A stretch of DNA of 64,000 nt from Candidatus Pullichristensenella stercorigallinarum (GCA_018712945.1 DVFZ01000070.1:1-64000), one strand, 5' to 3'. Shown: positions 17,055-25,656, numbered from the stretch's first letter. Numbers and translations are program-made. Notes: a model not told the origin generated them from the sequence alone.

Positions 17055-17298
17055 GTCGTCCATCCCTGCCTTTATATGATGAAATATTGGAGAATAGAAG
17101 TGCAATAACTTACACATAACATTATAACGCAAAATCAAAACAAAAGCCATACGCGCAATGGAAAAAAATGTTGCGTTTTTTTGGATGAGTTGGAAAAAAT
17201 CCCGCGAGTTTTTCCTTTGTCACAAAAAAATTCCTCAAGGATATTTTCCAAGGGGTTTACCGGCCCGGCGGCATGTACGCGAAGCCGCACGGCATGCC

Positions 17299-17325
17299 AA
17301 AAAGGAGGAGCAATAACGCTCCTCC
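17299..17325 (-). terminator. intrinsic terminator of rsmA
   Basis: On the minus strand, directly after the rsmA stop: GGAGGAGC, six-base loop, GCTCCTCC, then TTTTT. A textbook Rho-independent terminator. Confidence 0.92.
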
Positions 17326-18177
17326 CTACGAAAAAGGCATCTCCCCCAGCGCATCGGACAGGCGCGCAAGGCCCTCCAGCGGCACCGCCTCGCCGCGCAC
17401 CTGAGCGGGAAGGCCGGCGCGCAAAAGGACTTCGCGGGCCGCGTCCGCATCCAGGGAAAAGGCGGCGCGCAGGTTGTTTGCAAGCGTCTTGCGGCGCATA
17501 GCAAAGGCGGCGGCAAGCACGCGCAAAAACAGCGCTTCGTCGCGCGGGCGCACAGGCCGCTCCTCATACATGTCGATGCGCAGAAATGTGCTTGTGACGT
17601 GCGGGCTGGGCTCAAATGCCTCGGGGGGGATTTCTTCCAATATATGCGGCTCGCCAAAGTAGCGTACCACAGCGGCCAGATGGCACCATTGCTTTTGCCC
17701 TGGCAGGCTGGATATGCGCTCGGCGGCCTCTTTTTGCACCATTACGGCAATGCTCGCAAAGCCCGGCCCGCGCAAAAGCAGGCGGGAAATCACATCCGCG
17801 GTGATATAATAGGGCAGATTGGCCACCACGCGCGCGCCGGGGGCGGCCAATGCGCTCAAGTCAGCCTTGAGTGCGTCGGCAAAGACCACGCGCGTATTTT
17901 CGCAGCCCTCCAGCAAGCCGGAAAGCACCGGCTCCAGCCGCTTGTCTACCTCCACGGCAGTGACGGAATGAGCACGCCGCGAAAGCAGATAGGTCATCAC
18001 GCCCGGGCCGGGGCCAATCTCCAGCACGCCGTCCTCCATCGTGACGCCGGATAAATCAATCAAGTGGGAAAGCAAGCTTTCATCCATCAGGAAGTTCTGG
18101 CCAAGCGCGTGCGCGGCCTGGAAGCCGTGTTTCTGCAAAAGCACCCGCGCGCGCAGGCCGGGAGAGAGGTCGTTCAC
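17326..18177 (-). CDS. rsmA: 16S rRNA dimethyladenosine transferase (KsgA)
   Basis: 283 residues with 'LGQNFLMDESLL', SAM-binding 'VLEIGPGPGVMTYLLSRRAH' and the catalytic 'NLPYYITADVIS' motif. It dimethylates two adjacent adenosines in the 3' end of 16S rRNA during 30S maturation. The GTG at 18177 is chosen because GGGAGG lies seven bases upstream and the start overlaps the stop of the acetyltransferase gene (GTGA); an in-frame ATG at 18192 sits upstream of that ribosome binding site. Confidence 0.93.
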   Translation of the reverse strand: MNDLSPGLRARVLLQKHGFQAAHALGQNFLMDESLLSHLIDLSGVTMEDGVLEIGPGPGVMTYLLSRRAHSVTAVEVDKRLEPVLSGLLEGCENTRVVFADALKADLSALAAPGARVVANLPYYITADVISRLLLRGPGFASIAVMVQKEAAERISSLPGQKQWCHLAAVVRYFGEPHILEEIPPEAFEPSPHVTSTFLRIDMYEERPVRPRDEALFLRVLAAAFAMRRKTLANNLRAAFSLDADAAREVLLRAGLPAQVRGEAVPLEGLARLSDALGEMPFS

Positions 18178-18734
18178 TGCATCGCCTCCCATTCATCGCG
18201 CAGGATGCTGTATACCACCGAATCGACAAAACGCCCCTTGATCAGAGAGGACTGCCGCAACATGCCCTCGCGCGTCATGCCCGCCTTTTGCATTACCCGG
18301 CCGGAGGCGGGATTGTTGGGATCGTGTACGGCGGCCACGCGGTGGAACCCCACCTGGCCAAACAGGAAATCAATGAGCGCGCGCAGCGCTTCGGTGGCAA
18401 TGCCGCGTCCCCACCAGCGCCTGCCCAGGCAGTAGCCCGCCTCGCAGCTTAAGTCGGCTTCGGCCATGCGCGGCACGCCGATGCTGCCGACGAGCGTCCC
18501 TTCAAAGATAATTCCCCAATCGTAGTGATTCGGCTGCGCATAGCCGGAAATGGTGCCTTCCAGATAGACGCGCGAGTCCGCCTCGCTTTGATGCACCTCC
18601 CAGCTCATATAGCGGGCCACTTCCGGGTCGCTCGTCCAGTTGTGAAACATATCCGCCGCGTCTGTAAGGCGCATGGGGCGCAACAAAAGGCGGGGCGTTT
18701 CAAGCGGAACTGTGCCCCGGTGGGTAAGCTGCAT
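18174..18734 (-). CDS. GNAT acetyltransferase, RimJ/RimL type
   Basis: 186 residues. 'LETPRLLLRPMRLTDAADMF' is the standard opening of ribosomal-protein-type N-acetyltransferases, 'GYCLGRRWWGRGIATEALRA' the acetyl-CoA pyrophosphate loop, and 'HDPNNPASGRVMQKAGM' the C-terminal conserved block. The acceptor (protein N-terminus or a small amine) cannot be told. AAGGAG precedes the ATG at 18734. It is followed by rsmA with a four-base overlap, and the membrane-protein frame upstream runs about 130 bases into it in another frame. Confidence 0.85.
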   Translation of the reverse strand: MQLTHRGTVPLETPRLLLRPMRLTDAADMFHNWTSDPEVARYMSWEVHQSEADSRVYLEGTISGYAQPNHYDWGIIFEGTLVGSIGVPRMAEADLSCEAGYCLGRRWWGRGIATEALRALIDFLFGQVGFHRVAAVHDPNNPASGRVMQKAGMTREGMLRQSSLIKGRFVDSVVYSILRDEWEAMQ

Positions 18735-19138
18735 ATCTTTCTCCTTTCGACGGGGAGAGCCGGCGCGCGGCCGGCTCCCTGCATAGGCCATTCGTCGTCG
18801 ATCTGCATTGAACGGCGGGAGAGCTTGCCGGCGATGCGGCGCACGTTCTCCGCCATATCCAGGTAGACGTTCATCGAAGCCAGGAAAATCACGGCAATAA
18901 CCGTCATAAACACCATTACCGCAATGCCTGCCCCTTCGCCCGTCAGCGTAAAATAGACAATCGTATTGCCGGACTGGGCCTGGCCGATTCGCCCCAGGTC
19001 CGCCTGGGTAAGCTCCGGCGCGTTCATCGCGGCAATACCGATGGCCACGCCGCCCACAAACATAATCACCGCCAATACCCATACGATGACGCGCATCAGA
19101 CGGATCCAGCCCTTGCCCTTCGCCCCTCTTCTTGCCAT
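18605..19138 (-). CDS. small membrane protein, 3' end runs into the acetyltransferase gene
   Basis: 177 codons from the ATG at 19138 (GGAAGGGAG upstream). The first ~105 residues look real: basic start 'MARRGAKGKGWIRLMRVIVW', a first membrane helix ('VLAVIMFVGGVAIGIAAM'), a second ('AGIAVMVFMTVIAVIFLASM') and an amphipathic 'LDMAENVRRIAGKLSRRSMQ' ending. From about residue 118 the frame crosses a GC hairpin (18757-18777) and then reads out of frame through the start of the next gene, with Arg/Cys-rich composition unlike the front. The natural stop was probably lost by mutation, or the true end is near 18760. Function unknown. Confidence 0.55.
   Translation of the reverse strand: MARRGAKGKGWIRLMRVIVWVLAVIMFVGGVAIGIAAMNAPELTQADLGRIGQAQSGNTIVYFTLTGEGAGIAVMVFMTVIAVIFLASMNVYLDMAENVRRIAGKLSRRSMQIDDEWPMQGAGRAPALPVERRKICSLPTGAQFRLKRPAFCCAPCALQTRRICFTTGRATRKWPAI
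18757..18777. terminator. GC hairpin inside the tail of the membrane-protein frame
   Basis: Seven-pair stem GAGCCGG/CCGGCTC with a seven-base loop, 23 bases upstream of the acetyltransferase ATG, placed where a terminator or processing hairpin after the membrane-protein gene would be expected. Confidence 0.4.
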
Positions 19139-19179
19139 ATGCGTTCTCCCTTCCAAAGACACGCCCGGTGTGGAGCAGC

Positions 19180-19809
19180 CTATTTGGTGCCGAACAGCCG
19201 GTCGCCGGCGTCACCCAGGCCGGGAACGATGTACTTGTGCTCGTTGAGATGGTCGTCAATGGCGGCGATGTAAAGGTCAACGTCCGGATGGGCTTTTTGC
19301 AGGGCCTCCACGCCCTCGGGACAACCCACCAGGCATACCAGCTTGATGGAATTACAGCCGTGCTTTTTGAGGATATCAATGGCGGCGATTGAGGAACCGC
19401 CGGTGGCCAACATCGGGTCGAGTACCAGCAGTTCGCGTTCATTTACATCCGGGGGCAGTTTGCAATAGTATTCCACGGGCAGGTGCGTTTCCGGGTCGCG
19501 GTAGAGGCCGATATGGCCGACCTTGGCCGCGGGCACGAGGTTGGTCACGCCGTTCACCATGCCCAGGCCGGCGCGCAGGATGGGCACTACGCCCAGCTTC
19601 TTGCCCGCCAGCACATGGGTTTTGCACTTTGCCACCGGGGTTTCGATTTCGATTTCCCGCAGCGGCAGTTCGCGCGTGACCTCGTAGGCCATCAACATGC
19701 CGATCTCCTCCAGGAGCTGGCGGAAGTCCTTTGTGCCGCATCGTTTGTCGCGCATTAAAGAGAGTTTGTGCTGTACCAGCGGATGATCCACTACGACTAC
19801 TTTGCCCAT
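19180..19809 (-). CDS. upp: uracil phosphoribosyltransferase
   Basis: 209 residues, the normal family length. '[20 protein letters not shown]' is the typical opening, '[11 protein letters not shown]' and the PRPP loop '[20 protein letters not shown]' and the uracil-binding '[17 protein letters not shown]' end are all present. It salvages uracil to UMP. GAGGAGG precedes the ATG at 19809. The gene has its own strong promoter, and a terminator-like hairpin lies between that promoter and the start codon. Confidence 0.95.
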   Translation of the reverse strand: MGKVVVVDHPLVQHKLSLMRDKRCGTKDFRQLLEEIGMLMAYEVTRELPLREIEIETPVAKCKTHVLAGKKLGVVPILRAGLGMVNGVTNLVPAAKVGHIGLYRDPETHLPVEYYCKLPPDVNERELLVLDPMLATGGSSIAAIDILKKHGCNSIKLVCLVGCPEGVEALQKAHPDVDLYIAAIDDHLNEHKYIVPGLGDAGDRLFGTK

Positions 19810-19843
19810 CTGTGTATCCTCCTCATCGCGTTTGCACAGAAAA

Positions 19844-19876
19844 GCGGCGGGGCAAGCGTTTGCCGCGCCCCGCCGC
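19844..19876 (-). terminator. terminator-like hairpin in the upp leader (possible attenuator)
   Basis: Perfect ten-pair stem GCGGCGGGGC/GCCCCGCCGC, 13-base loop; on the minus strand the second arm is followed by TTTTC. It lies downstream of the upp promoter and about 35 bases before the start codon. Confidence 0.5.
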
Positions 19877-19898
19877 ATCCGGCCCGCCTATTTTCCCT

Positions 19899-19927
19899 AT
19901 TATACCTGATTTTCACAGATTTGACAA
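19899..19927 (-). promoter_or_regulatory. promoter of upp
   Basis: Minus strand TTGTCA, 17-base spacer, TATAAT: one mismatch to the sigma-A consensus. Confidence 0.8.
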
Positions 19928-19960
19928 TAGAAAAGCCGGAAAATTCCCTGGATTCTCCTT

Positions 19961-20962
19961 TTATACCCCCGGATCGCGCAGAAATTCCGCCAGCACCTTC
20001 GCCGCACCTTCGCAATCGGCCAGCGAAACCGTCTCACAGGCAGAGTGGACGTAGCGGCAGGCGATGGAGATGGTGCCCGCCAGCACGCCAGCGCGCGTGG
20101 TCTGGATGGCGCCGGCGTCGTTGCCGCCGGCGGAAAGCACCTCGCGCTGGGTTTTGACGCCCGCGCGCGCGGCGGCCTTTTCCAGCCCCGCTACCACGCG
20201 GGGCGCGCAGACGAGGGAACTGTCCCGCACCTTGACGCAGGGGCCCTCCCCGGCCTTGACCGCAATCTTCGGGCCCTTGGGGGTGTCGCCGCAGAGGGTG
20301 ACGTCCAGCGCCACGCCGATTTGCGGATCGACGGCGTAGGCGGCCGTGCGCGCGCCGCGCAGCCCCAGTTCCTCCTGCACGCTGAACACAAAGGCAACCT
20401 CGTTTGCGCACGTTCCCAGCGCCTTCATCGCCTCCAGGGCGATGGCGCAGCCGACGCGGTCGTCCATGGCAGGGGCGGCGACCATGCCGTTGGCCAATTC
20501 GAAAGCATCCGGCGCGTACACGGCCACATCGCCCAGGGAAACCATGGAAAGCGCGTCCTCGCGGTCCTTCGCACCGATATCGATAAACAGATTGCTCATC
20601 TTGCCGTCATCGGCAGAAAAGGACTCCGTTTCATTGGACACCACGCCGTTTACGCCGTTGGCAAAGACCACATGGCGGTTGATGGAGGCGCGCTTGCTAA
20701 TGCCGCCGGCGTTGTGCACGCGCAAAAAGCCGTGCTTGTCCGCGTCGAGCACCACAAAGCCGATGTGATCCATGTGCGCAGAAACCATGATGCGCCTGCC
20801 GCCCTCCCCGGCGGCGCGGCGGATGCAAATCAGGTTGCCCAGCGCGTCCGTGCGCATTTCGTCGCAATACGGCCTGGCCATTTCCGCAATGGTTTCGCGG
20901 ATGGCGTCCTCGCGGCCAGTGCCGCCATAGGTATTCAAAAGACTGAAAAGCGTCTGCTTCAT
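19961..20962 (-). CDS. M42-family aminopeptidase (third of a tandem set)
   Basis: 333 residues. Metal ligands and catalytic residues of the M42 dinuclear peptidases are visible: 'VSAHMDHIGFVVLDADKHGF', 'APAMDDRVGCAIALEAMKAL', 'SVQEELGLRGARTAAYAVDP' and 'GGNDAGAIQTTRAGVLAG'. M42 enzymes form large tetrahedral dodecamers that trim peptides in the cytoplasm. It follows its paralogue after six bases, and all three copies form one operon that probably starts upstream of 23022. Confidence 0.88.
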   Translation of the reverse strand: MKQTLFSLLNTYGGTGREDAIRETIAEMARPYCDEMRTDALGNLICIRRAAGEGGRRIMVSAHMDHIGFVVLDADKHGFLRVHNAGGISKRASINRHVVFANGVNGVVSNETESFSADDGKMSNLFIDIGAKDREDALSMVSLGDVAVYAPDAFELANGMVAAPAMDDRVGCAIALEAMKALGTCANEVAFVFSVQEELGLRGARTAAYAVDPQIGVALDVTLCGDTPKGPKIAVKAGEGPCVKVRDSSLVCAPRVVAGLEKAAARAGVKTQREVLSAGGNDAGAIQTTRAGVLAGTISIACRYVHSACETVSLADCEGAAKVLAEFLRDPGV

Positions 20963-20968
20963 ATTCCT

Positions 20969-21973
20969 CTACTGCCTCCTCAGATAGCTGTCGGCAAGGC
21001 GGTACTGCGCCTCGATGTCGGAAAAGGCGGCCACGCTGGAGCCGGAATGGATGTTGCGGCAGGGCACGCTCAAAACGCCCGTAGGCACGCCATCGCGCGC
21101 GAGCTGGATTTCGCCGGCGTCGTTGCCGCCGCTGACGGACTGCTTGAACTGCCAGGGGATGTCCTCCTCCACGGCCACATCGCGCAGCTTCTGCCACACG
21201 GGACGGCTGGAGACGCTGGCCCTGTCCATGAAGGAAACGGCCACGCCCTGCCCCACGCGGCATACGCGCAGGTGGGAGGGCACGTCGCCCAGGTCGTTGG
21301 CGGTGGTGCCCTCGAGAATGAGCGCCTCGTCCGCCGCCACGCTGTGGCCCACGCAGGCCGCCCCGCGCAGGCCGATTTCCTCCTGTACGGTGAAGGCGCA
21401 GGTGATATCGCAGGCATAGTCGTTTTCCAGCAGGCTCATCAGCGTCATGCAACCCACGCGGTCGTCCAGGGCCTTGGCCTTGACGAGCCCTTCGCCGAAT
21501 TCATGCCAGTCGGAGCGGAAGGACACGTAGTCGCCCGGCTTGACCAGCTTTTCGGCTTCTTCCTTTGTGGAAGCGCCGATATCAATATATAAATCGGAAT
21601 GCTTGAGCACCTTTTCAAACTCGGCGCGGCTTTGCAGGTGGATGGCCTTGGCGCCGATCACGCCGGGCGCTTCCCCATCGCCCACCAGCACCGGCTTGGA
21701 TACGACCACGCGCGCGTCGATGCCGCCCACGGGTTCGTAGCTCAGAAGGCCGTTGTCGTTGACGCCAAGCACCATGAAGCCCACTTCGTCCATATGGGCG
21801 GCGAGCAGCACATGCCGTTTCCCCTCCGTGCCTTTTTTGAAGGCCAGCAGGTTGCCGATGGGGTCTGTCCACACGCGCGTGGCGTGCTTTTCGACGCGCT
21901 CACGGATAAAATCGCGCACGCGGCCCTCGTCGCCGCTGACGCCGCGCAGCAGGCAAAGTTCCTTTAAAACCAC
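20969..21973 (-). CDS. M42-family aminopeptidase (second of a tandem set)
   Basis: 334 residues with 'LLAAHMDEVGFMVLGVNDNG', 'AKALDDRVGCMTLMSLLEND', 'TVQEEIGLRGAACVGHSVAA' and 'GGNDAGEIQLARDGVPTGVL'. GTG at 21973 is chosen since GGGAGG is six bases upstream; it overlaps the stop of the preceding gene by ten bases. It lacks close identity to the neighbours outside the motifs, so the three copies are old paralogues likely with different peptide preferences, as is known for M42 sets in archaea and Thermotoga. Confidence 0.88.
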   Translation of the reverse strand: MVLKELCLLRGVSGDEGRVRDFIRERVEKHATRVWTDPIGNLLAFKKGTEGKRHVLLAAHMDEVGFMVLGVNDNGLLSYEPVGGIDARVVVSKPVLVGDGEAPGVIGAKAIHLQSRAEFEKVLKHSDLYIDIGASTKEEAEKLVKPGDYVSFRSDWHEFGEGLVKAKALDDRVGCMTLMSLLENDYACDITCAFTVQEEIGLRGAACVGHSVAADEALILEGTTANDLGDVPSHLRVCRVGQGVAVSFMDRASVSSRPVWQKLRDVAVEEDIPWQFKQSVSGGNDAGEIQLARDGVPTGVLSVPCRNIHSGSSVAAFSDIEAQYRLADSYLRRQ

Positions 21974-23022
21974 GCAAATCCCTCCCATTCCCGGGCGATC
22001 CTTTCAATCACCAGCGCGATGAGGCGGCCCGTTTCCCGCACGGTATCCAGGCTGAGCAGTTCCACCGTGGTGTGCATGTACTTCAGCGGGATGGACAGAA
22101 GCAGCGTCGGCACGCCGCCGCGCGCGGTCTGCGTTTCGGAAGCGTCGGTGGCGGTCACGCCGGTGCAGATTTCCAGCGTATAGTCCACGCCATTTTCCTT
22201 CGCCGTTTCCACAGCAATCTTTTCCAGCCTCGGGTGGATATTCGGGCCATGGCCGACCACCACCTTGTCCACCGGAAATGCCTCCCACTTGCCCGTGCCC
22301 GGGCCTTCGCCGTGGGTGACGTCGATGACAATGGCCAGATCGGGCTTAAGGCGGAATGTCGCCGTCCTTGCGCCCTTGGAGCCGATTTCCTCCTGCGTGG
22401 TGGAGACAAAATAAGCCTGCGCCGGCACATTGCGCCCCGAAAGCGCTTCCGCCGCAGCGAGCATGGCGGCGACGCTGGCGCGGTCGTCCATGGTCTTGCC
22501 AGCCATGCGGCCATTTGCCAGGCGCAGCGAGGGCGCGCGCATGACCACCATATCGCCCACGCGCACGCGGCGGCGCACCTCGCCGGCTGGATAACCCACG
22601 TCCACGTACAGATCGTCCAGCTTGAGCGCCTTTTCGCGGTCTTTCTCGGTGAGCAGTTGCGGCGGCTTGGCGCCGACCACGCCGTAGAGAGGGCCGGAGG
22701 CCGTCTGCACGCTGACCTCCATGCCGGGCAGTATGCGCGGGTCTACGCCGCCATTTTTGAAAATGCGCAGGCAGCCGTCGTCCTCGATTTTGCTGACCAC
22801 CAGGCCAATCTCATCCTGATGGGCGCAGACGATGATCTTCGGGCCGGCGCTCTCCCCCGCGCCCACCAGGGCGTAGAGGTTTTCCAGACCGTCGGTGAAC
22901 ACATCGCGGGCATAGGGGCGGAACCAATCCGCAATGCCGCCGTTCACGCCCGCCTCGTAGCCCGGCACGCCGGGGAGCGCCGTAGTTTCGGCGATGAATT
23001 GGGCGATTCTTTCAATATCCAA
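21964..23022 (-). CDS. M42-family aminopeptidase (first of a tandem set)
   Basis: 352 residues, TTG start at 23022 with AAAGGAGG six bases upstream. Motifs: 'VCAHQDEIGLVVSKIEDDGC' (Gln replaces the Met found in the other two after the metal His), 'GKTMDDRASVAAMLAAAEAL', 'STTQEEIGSKGARTATFRLK' and 'DASETQTARGGVPTLLLSIP'. The second motif has DDRAS instead of DDRVG and the late motif lacks GGND, so this is the most divergent member. Repeat family B lies just upstream (23051-23191). Confidence 0.85.
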   Translation of the reverse strand: MDIERIAQFIAETTALPGVPGYEAGVNGGIADWFRPYARDVFTDGLENLYALVGAGESAGPKIIVCAHQDEIGLVVSKIEDDGCLRIFKNGGVDPRILPGMEVSVQTASGPLYGVVGAKPPQLLTEKDREKALKLDDLYVDVGYPAGEVRRRVRVGDMVVMRAPSLRLANGRMAGKTMDDRASVAAMLAAAEALSGRNVPAQAYFVSTTQEEIGSKGARTATFRLKPDLAIVIDVTHGEGPGTGKWEAFPVDKVVVGHGPNIHPRLEKIAVETAKENGVDYTLEICTGVTATDASETQTARGGVPTLLLSIPLKYMHTTVELLSLDTVRETGRLIALVIERIAREWEGFAWF

Positions 23023-23050
23023 GTCGTTTCCTCCTTTGCGCTCAGGGCGC

Positions 23051-23191
23051 CTGCACAAGTTAAATCAGTGGAATTTGCGGGGATTTTTATGCCTGGCATG
23101 ACAGAGGGAAAGCGCGAACGCGCTACGCCAACCGGCGGCAACGAGCCAGGCGCGAAAAGGCCGCAAAAACCACCCGTGGGCGCTCGTGCAG
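23051..23191. repeat. repeat family B, copy 1 (MITE-like, with terminal inverted repeats)
   Basis: 141 bp beginning CTGCACAAG and ending CTCGTGCAG (inverted ends). Shares with the copy at 58620-58766 the blocks GGGGATTTTTATGCC, CCGGCGGCA and CAGGCGCGAAAAGGCC in the same order. Located between purR and the first M42 gene, 16 bases 3' of purR. Confidence 0.65.
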
Positions 23192-23206
23192 GCAAGCCCT
23201 GGTATT

Positions 23207-24025
23207 TTACAGCGCGTATGCGTCGGCTGGGCGCACCACGGCCGCACCGCGCTCCCTGTCAAACTTTTCCAGAATCAAAAGCGACCGCGCGCCCTCCACC
23301 AGCTTCTGCTCCGGCGCGCGGGTGGCAATCATCACGCCCACGCCGGCAACCTCGGCCTGGAATTCGCGCATCATATCCACCATGCCCTGCAAGGTGCCGC
23401 CGCCCTTCATAAAGTCGTCGATAATCAACGCCCGCTGGCCGGGATGTACGGCGCGACGCGCCAGCGCCATGGTTTCAATGCGGTCGCCGCCGCCGACGTA
23501 GTTGATTTTCACCGCCGAGCCTTCATAGGCGCGGCTGTCACGCCGGGCGATCACCAGCGGCACGCCCAGGGCGCGCGCCGTCATCAGGGCGATGGGGATG
23601 CCCTTGGTTTCCATGGTGAGCACCAGGTCGGGCTGGCGGTCGTAGTACTGTTGGGCGAGGATTTCGCCGATGAGCTGGGCGGTGTCCGGCTCGCTGGTGA
23701 CATCCGAAGTATACAAAAAGCCGCCCGGCAGCATCCTGCCCGGTTCCTCCAGCCGCTTGGCCAGCGCCGCAAGCGCCTGCACGGCGCGCTCCCGGCTCAC
23801 CGTGGGGCGAAAGCGCGCCCCACCGGCAGCCCCGGCTACGGTTTCCAGCGTACCGAGGTCAAAGCGGCGGAAAGCCTCGGCCACCAGGTCGATGTCCTCG
23901 CTGACGGTGGATTTGGCGGCGTCAAACAGCTCGCAGAACTCTCCCAGCGTGTGTATGCGGTTGGGCGCGTCGGCCAGCATGCGCGCAATGGCGCTCAGGC
24001 GCTCGTTTCGCTTGATCTTGTCCAC
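23207..24025 (-). CDS. purR: purine operon repressor
   Basis: 272 residues. The N-terminal winged helix ('VDKIKRNERLSAIARMLADA' ... 'FDAAKSTVSEDIDLVAEAFR') is followed by a phosphoribosyltransferase-like effector domain with the PRPP loop 'RALIIDDFMKGGGTLQGMVD'. In B. subtilis this protein represses purine genes and PRPP releases it. GTG at 24025 has AGGAGGG six bases upstream. Divergent from murC, the usual clostridial arrangement. A PurBox-like sequence overlaps its own -10 element. Confidence 0.93.
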   Translation of the reverse strand: MDKIKRNERLSAIARMLADAPNRIHTLGEFCELFDAAKSTVSEDIDLVAEAFRRFDLGTLETVAGAAGGARFRPTVSRERAVQALAALAKRLEEPGRMLPGGFLYTSDVTSEPDTAQLIGEILAQQYYDRQPDLVLTMETKGIPIALMTARALGVPLVIARRDSRAYEGSAVKINYVGGGDRIETMALARRAVHPGQRALIIDDFMKGGGTLQGMVDMMREFQAEVAGVGVMIATRAPEQKLVEGARSLLILEKFDRERGAAVVRPADAYAL

Positions 24026-24065
24026 GGGGAGCCCTCCTGTCCCGAAGATTTTTGCACTGCTCTCC

Positions 24066-24094
24066 ATTATAATTCGGTTTTCAGGGATTTTCTA
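24066..24094 (-). promoter_or_regulatory. promoter of purR with a PurBox-like element
   Basis: Minus strand TAGAAA, 17 bases, TATAAT. The overlapping minus-strand stretch at 24081-24069 reads AAAACCGAATTAT, one mismatch from the B. subtilis PurBox core (AWWWCCGAACWWT). Only one box in the right orientation was found, so autoregulation is tentative. Confidence 0.5.
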
Positions 24095-24136
24095 TCATTT
24101 TCGGGCCGCTTTGCCCGCGATTCCAAAATTTTAACT

Positions 24137-24164
24137 TTGCTCCGGCGGTATTTTGGACTATAAT
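24137..24164 (+). promoter_or_regulatory. promoter of murC
   Basis: TTGCTC, 16-base spacer, TATAAT, about 35 bases upstream of the murC ribosome binding site. Confidence 0.55.
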
Positions 24165-24203
24165 GGATAAACGAAGCCCTTTGCGGGCGGGGAGGTGGCC
24201 ACA

Positions 24204-25583
24204 GTGACAGATATCCGAAGCGTCCGGCGCGTGCATATGATTGGCGTGGGCGGAAGCTCCATGTCCGGCCTGGCCGGGCTTTTGAAGGACGAGGGCTATG
24301 AAGTGACCGGCTCCGACCGCACGCGCTCGCACAAAACCGAGGCGCTGGAAGCGCGCGGCGTAAAGGTGCTCATCGGCCATCAGGCGGAAAACGTGCATGG
24401 CGCGCAGCTGGTGATCTACTCCGCCGCCATCGCCGCGGACAACCCCGAGCGCGCCGAGGCGGAGCGCCTGGGCATCCCGCAAATGGAGCGCTGCGACCTG
24501 ATCGGGCAGTTGATGAAGGGCAGCGAATGCGCCATCGCCGTCAGCGGCACGCACGGCAAGACCACCACCACTTCCATGCTGGCGCAGGCGTTTCTGACCG
24601 CCGGGCACGACCCAAGCGTGCACATCGGCGGCGAGCTGGACTTTCTGGGCGGTTCCACACGGCGCGGCAAGGATGAATTTATCCTTGAAGCCTGCGAATA
24701 CAACCGCAGCTTTTTGCATTTTTACCCCACCATGGCGGTCATCCTCAACATTGACGAGGATCATCTGGACTGCTATAAGGATATAGACGACATCGAACAC
24801 GCCTTTTTGCAGTTTGCCCGCCTGTCCAAATACATTGTCGGCTGGGGCGACGATATGCGCGTTTTGCGCGTAATCCGCGAAAGCGGCCTGCCCCATACCA
24901 CTTACGGCCTGGGCGAGGGAAACACACTGCGCCCTGAAGGGCTTTCCTTTGACGAGCGCGGCCGCGCCAGCTTCACCGCCGTTTGGGAGGGCGAACCCCT
25001 TGGCGCGTTCGCGCTGGGCGTTCCCGGACAGGCCAATCTGCTGGACGCGCTGGCCACCATCGCGGTGGCGCATCTGCGCGGCCTTTCCATGGACGCGGTT
25101 GCGGAAGCCCTTTCCCAGTTCCGCGGCGCGCACCGGCGCAACGAGCTGACCAGCGTTACCGACGGCGTAAAGGTATTTACCGACTATGGCCACAACCCCG
25201 CTGAGATCAAATCGGCGCTGGAAATCGCCGCGCTGGAGCCGCACAAGACCCTCTGGGCCGTGTGGCAGCCGCACACCTATTCGCGCACCAAGGCGCTGTT
25301 TGACCAGTTTTTGACCACCTTTGACAAGGCGGACAAGGTGCTGGTGACGGATATCTGTGCCGCGCGCGAGAAAGACCCGGGCGACATCCGCTCGGAAATG
25401 CTCATCGAACCCTTGCGCGCCCATGGCGTGGACGCAGTGCTTACTCCCACCTTTGACGACGCGGAAGCCTATCTGCGCGCGCACTGGCAGGAGGGCGACG
25501 TGGTCATCACCCATGGCTGCGGAGACATTGACCTTCTCAACGAGCAAATCGCTCTGCATGGAGATACAAAGCCGGGAAAATAA
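24204..25583 (+). CDS. murC: UDP-N-acetylmuramate--L-alanine ligase
   Basis: 459 residues. 'VHMIGVGGSSMSGLAGLLKD' is the MurC-type N-terminal Rossmann loop, 'SGTHGKTTTTSMLAQAFL' the ATP P-loop, 'LNIDEDHLDCYKDIDDIEHA' the central-domain metal site and 'TDYGHNPAEIKSALEIAALE' the C-terminal domain entry. It adds L-Ala to UDP-MurNAc in the cytoplasm, the first peptide step of peptidoglycan. GTG at 24204 is preferred to the GTG at 24195 because the latter overlaps the GGGGAGG ribosome binding site. Confidence 0.95.
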   Translation: MTDIRSVRRVHMIGVGGSSMSGLAGLLKDEGYEVTGSDRTRSHKTEALEARGVKVLIGHQAENVHGAQLVIYSAAIAADNPERAEAERLGIPQMERCDLIGQLMKGSECAIAVSGTHGKTTTTSMLAQAFLTAGHDPSVHIGGELDFLGGSTRRGKDEFILEACEYNRSFLHFYPTMAVILNIDEDHLDCYKDIDDIEHAFLQFARLSKYIVGWGDDMRVLRVIRESGLPHTTYGLGEGNTLRPEGLSFDERGRASFTAVWEGEPLGAFALGVPGQANLLDALATIAVAHLRGLSMDAVAEALSQFRGAHRRNELTSVTDGVKVFTDYGHNPAEIKSALEIAALEPHKTLWAVWQPHTYSRTKALFDQFLTTFDKADKVLVTDICAAREKDPGDIRSEMLIEPLRAHGVDAVLTPTFDDAEAYLRAHWQEGDVVITHGCGDIDLLNEQIALHGDTKPGK

Positions 25584-25593
25584 TCTCCCCCGG

Positions 25594-25614
25594 CGGGCGC
25601 GGCCAAAGCGCCCG
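25594..25614 (+). terminator. hairpin after murC
   Basis: Seven-pair stem CGGGCGC/GCGCCCG with a seven-base loop, ten bases after the stop; a TTTT follows a few bases later. Confidence 0.5.
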
Positions 25615-25656
25615 GGCAGTTTTGGGCCTGCGTCCTCTGCCCACGGTGTTTGCGTC

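Noticed and set aside
22944-23195. Minus-strand peptide encoded by repeat B that resembles one in the second copy (58548-58991)
   Set aside because: The similarity comes from the shared repeat DNA; neither copy has a start signal, and the frame differs in length and ends.
24069-24110. Paired PurBoxes controlling purR-murC
   Set aside because: A second CCGAA-containing stretch exists but in direct, not inverted, orientation, so a true PurBox pair is not supported.
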